Shown in pieces: positions 62,276 through 64,000 of a stretch of DNA of 64,000 nucleotides. A program made the position numbers and the translations under genes. Every line of letters begins with the position of its first letter. The first letter of the stretch is position 1. The notes under the pieces were generated by a model. It ran no database searches. It was given only the letters and a program-made list of their open reading frames with translations, and had not been told where the DNA came from. This stretch comes from Flammeovirgaceae bacterium 311 (lineage in GTDB: Bacteria > Bacteroidota > Bacteroidia > Cytophagales > Cyclobacteriaceae): contig CP004371.1 of the NCBI GenBank assembly GCA_000597885.1, positions 1,612,001 to 1,676,000 of the forward strand. The letters run 5' to 3'.

Positions 62276-62647
62276 ATGATCCGCAAAAGACTTTCACAAA
62301 TGAAGGGTGTAATCCGTTATGGTTACCAGTTTCAGAATAAGGAAAAGATTATCCTTAGAGACTATATGGCCATGGAAAGAACGCGCCTGGCTAACGAACG
62401 TACCCTGATGGCTTATGTGCGAACCTCCCTGTTTTTTGTAACAGGTGGGCTTACCTTACTGGAACTTAAAAGGTTTGCTCATTTAACTGGATTGGCTTAC
62501 ATCGCTATCATCATAGCAATTCTTATGTTTACTATAGGCATTACAAGATTTGTGGTACTGGGCAAACGGCTGCGTAAGTATTATGCCCAGATAAAAAATG
62601 AAGAAGAGGCACAAAAACAAGAGAAAAAGGCAGAAGAAAACCCTTAG
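62276..62647 (+). CDS. DUF202-family membrane protein
   Basis: 123 aa. The family block AMERTRLANERTLMAYVRTS leads into two transmembrane helices (LFFVTGGLTLLELK and LAYIAIIIAILMFTIGIT), then a charged tail. Similar to YidH-type proteins of unknown function. Its stop codon overlaps the stop of the opposing gene by 4 bp (TTAG shared). Confidence 0.78.
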   Translation: MIRKRLSQMKGVIRYGYQFQNKEKIILRDYMAMERTRLANERTLMAYVRTSLFFVTGGLTLLELKRFAHLTGLAYIAIIIAILMFTIGITRFVVLGKRLRKYYAQIKNEEEAQKQEKKAEENP

Positions 62648-63441
62648 TTATAAATGGTTTTTAGAGCAGTGATCAGTTCATTCGGATCTTCAAGATCCGC
62701 GCGTGTAGCGGCAGAGTACCTGCGAAGCTGCATCATTTTTTGCTCATTGCCTACCACTTCTTTCAGCCGGTTTAACAGGCGTCTGTTCTGTTTATTCAGC
62801 TGGGGCATGGTAATCGAGTTAGTAAGCCTGCCTTTGGTGTCATACTTATAGCTTACCAGATTTAAGCGCCCGCCCACGGCCACAAAAACGGCATCCTGTA
62901 AAATATATTCTGCAGAGGAACCACTGTAGACAGGCATTCCAAAGCTGGGCCCAATGCTACCCTCACATAAAACCATGTTAGCAGGATCTGTGCTGTCCTC
63001 ACAGATTTTTAATGAGCCCCTGGATTCTTCTACAAAGTATCGGAGCAAACTCTGATTAGCCGGTTTTTGAAGAACAGCAAAGTCACTTCCTTCATGAAGA
63101 ACCTTGAAAAAGCTGTATCCTTCATTGAAGGGAAGCGAGAAGTATTCATGCCCCCTATAAGAAAAGCTGATCACCTCTTTCGGAGTAAATTCCATTAGCC
63201 CTTCCATACTTCTAACGGTCAGTACATCAGTTTCAACATTATAGTGAAGGGCTGATTTTTCGGCTTGTCCACTTTCCAGGATTAACCAGTTCTCTTCGAA
63301 CTGCAGCTCTGTAGCCTGAACAGCTATACTGCTAAAGCACACCAACATAAGCAGTAAGATTTTTACAAAAAGGCTGCCTGAATATGTAAAGATCTGCTGT
63401 TGTGCTGACACAATTCTCTTGCGGAAGGTGATGATTGACAT
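62644..63441 (-). CDS. Secreted protein of the local family (third member)
   Basis: 265 aa with a signal-type segment (LFVKILLLMLVCFSSIAVQA). Homologue of the 244-aa protein at 20618-21352: FSYRGHEYFSLPF, FFKVLHEGSDFAVLQK and the C-terminal DPNELITALKTIYN. Function unknown. A -7 box lies at 63495-63502 on the minus strand. Confidence 0.72.
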   Translation of the reverse strand: MSIITFRKRIVSAQQQIFTYSGSLFVKILLLMLVCFSSIAVQATELQFEENWLILESGQAEKSALHYNVETDVLTVRSMEGLMEFTPKEVISFSYRGHEYFSLPFNEGYSFFKVLHEGSDFAVLQKPANQSLLRYFVEESRGSLKICEDSTDPANMVLCEGSIGPSFGMPVYSGSSAEYILQDAVFVAVGGRLNLVSYKYDTKGRLTNSITMPQLNKQNRRLLNRLKEVVGNEQKMMQLRRYSAATRADLEDPNELITALKTIYN

Positions 63442-63494
63442 GTAAGTTTCAAGGATAATATGGCGGAAATTTAGGTTAACTTTAGCTTACTTTC

Positions 63495-63502
63495 CAAATT
63501 TA
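63495..63502 (-). promoter_or_regulatory. Candidate -7 box of the 265-aa secreted protein gene
   Basis: Reads TAAATTTG (TAnnTTTG) on the minus strand, 54 bp before the ATG. Confidence 0.45.
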
Positions 63503-63532
63503 TTTCAAATAAATCACAAATTAATTTTAATT

Positions 63533-63540
63533 TATCTTTG
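63533..63540 (+). promoter_or_regulatory. Candidate divergent -7 box
   Basis: TATCTTTG on the plus strand, about 377 bp before the next plus-strand ATG (63918). Either a long leader or an unannotated small transcript. No coding sequence in 63541-63917 stands out. Confidence 0.35.
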
Positions 63541-63917
63541 ATTACAGGAGAATCATCAGGCCTTACCCTTGGAAAAAGAGCAGGTCAGATCGCATGTTTT
63601 CGGGAATAACAATAAGAAAAGAAGGAGTACCAGTTAAGATAACCTCCTGGTCATTACCGAATTGCTGCTTTCACTTTGTAAAAAAGGAGCTTGCCTGCCA
63701 ATAGAGAAGAAGGGGTCGTAACACTGATAAAACCTTAAAGAGAAAATTCTCCTGCTGTATAAGTAATGAATAGCTGGTGAGCAACCGAATGCTACTTCTT
63801 AGATGCAGGAGCTTAGCTAAAATGAGCCAGAACCTACTTGTAGTTATACCGTTAAATTTAATGGCGTGGCTGGCCCCAGAAATGCGCGAAGTAAATTCCT
63901 AAATTTTTTATACATCA

Positions 63918-64000
63918 ATGAAAAACCAGAAATCTCTCCTGATGCTGCCCCTGGCCAGCCTTTTGATTTTTACTACCTCCGTATTATTTGCACAAACAGA
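63918..64000 (+). CDS. Start of a secreted protein (3' partial)
   Basis: An ATG at 63918 opens a signal peptide (MKNQKSLLMLPLASLLIFTT, then SVLFAQT) that runs off the window. The mature part is not visible, so the function cannot be told. The ~475 bp upstream hold two divergent -7 boxes and no other recognised gene. Confidence 0.7.
   Translation, partial: MKNQKSLLMLPLASLLIFTTSVLFAQT

Overview
The window looks like chromosomal DNA of a Bacteroidota bacterium, most likely of the order Cytophagales (Hymenobacter/Pontibacter/Cesiribacter-like). The reasons are the two large outer-membrane beta-barrel receptors with an N-terminal carboxypeptidase-regulatory domain, Bacteroidota-type -7 boxes (TAnnTTTG) before several genes, weak Shine-Dalgarno sequences, and many families typical of this phylum (FAS1, DUF4199, PepSY-like, DUF5117-type metalloprotease, paired AraC regulators). 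I saw no rRNA, tRNA, CRISPR, insertion sequence or phage module. Genes are mostly single or in pairs on alternating strands, separated by clear hairpin terminators.

Layout. 0-7 kb: end of a PQQ/heme propeller protein, a Zn/Cd P1B-type ATPase, a PAS-LuxR regulator, a decayed gene (about 3.94-4.43 kb) and an 811-aa outer-membrane receptor. 7-15 kb: AraC regulator, secreted serine hydrolase, a 35-aa lysine-rich protein, a cold-shock protein, an M50 site-2 protease with CBS domains, a GH13 glucosidase, a two-domain lipocalin-like protein and a DUF4199 protein. 15-20 kb: an operon of an RsbQ-like alpha/beta hydrolase overlapping a PAS hybrid histidine kinase, a CHRD lipoprotein gene broken by an in-frame TAA, and a stand-alone HypX-like formyltransferase-fold protein. 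20-30 kb: two members of a secreted-protein family, an FAD monooxygenase, a SnoaL-GNAT-nitrilase operon, a large metzincin protease and a lipocalin-like protein. 30-42 kb: AraC regulator, an outer-membrane protein with cyclopropane fatty acid synthase, two lipoproteins with Gly-Thr-Thr collagen-like tracts (FAS1 and DUF305), a 62-bp perfect palindrome, a YfcC-family transporter, DUF2279 and SMP-30-like proteins, small membrane proteins and a CYP152 peroxygenase. 42-52 kb: remnants of a deleted AraC/DUF779 locus, an M23 endopeptidase, Hsp20, a second 811-aa receptor, a SnoaL/AraC pair, an Fsr-like transporter, a PepSY-like lipoprotein and cyclophilin. 52-64 kb: GT39 glycosyltransferase, metallophosphoesterase, aldo/keto reductase, SlyD, YceI, DODA-type dioxygenase, secreted esterase, TspO-like and DUF202 membrane proteins, a third member of the secreted family, and the first codons of a secreted protein.

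The most coherent system is the RsbQ-like hydrolase plus PAS hybrid kinase. In Bacillus, RsbQ works with the PAS phosphatase RsbP, and plant KAI2/D14 receptors share the fold. Here the same gene order is kept, but the output is a His-Asp phosphorelay, which suggests a small-molecule-sensing hydrolase feeding two-component signalling. The rest is general metabolism, envelope maintenance and stress defence (Hsp20, Csp, FAS1, DUF305, DUF1328, YceI, PepSY). At least five gene remnants or nonsense-broken genes are visible, so some gene decay is under way.
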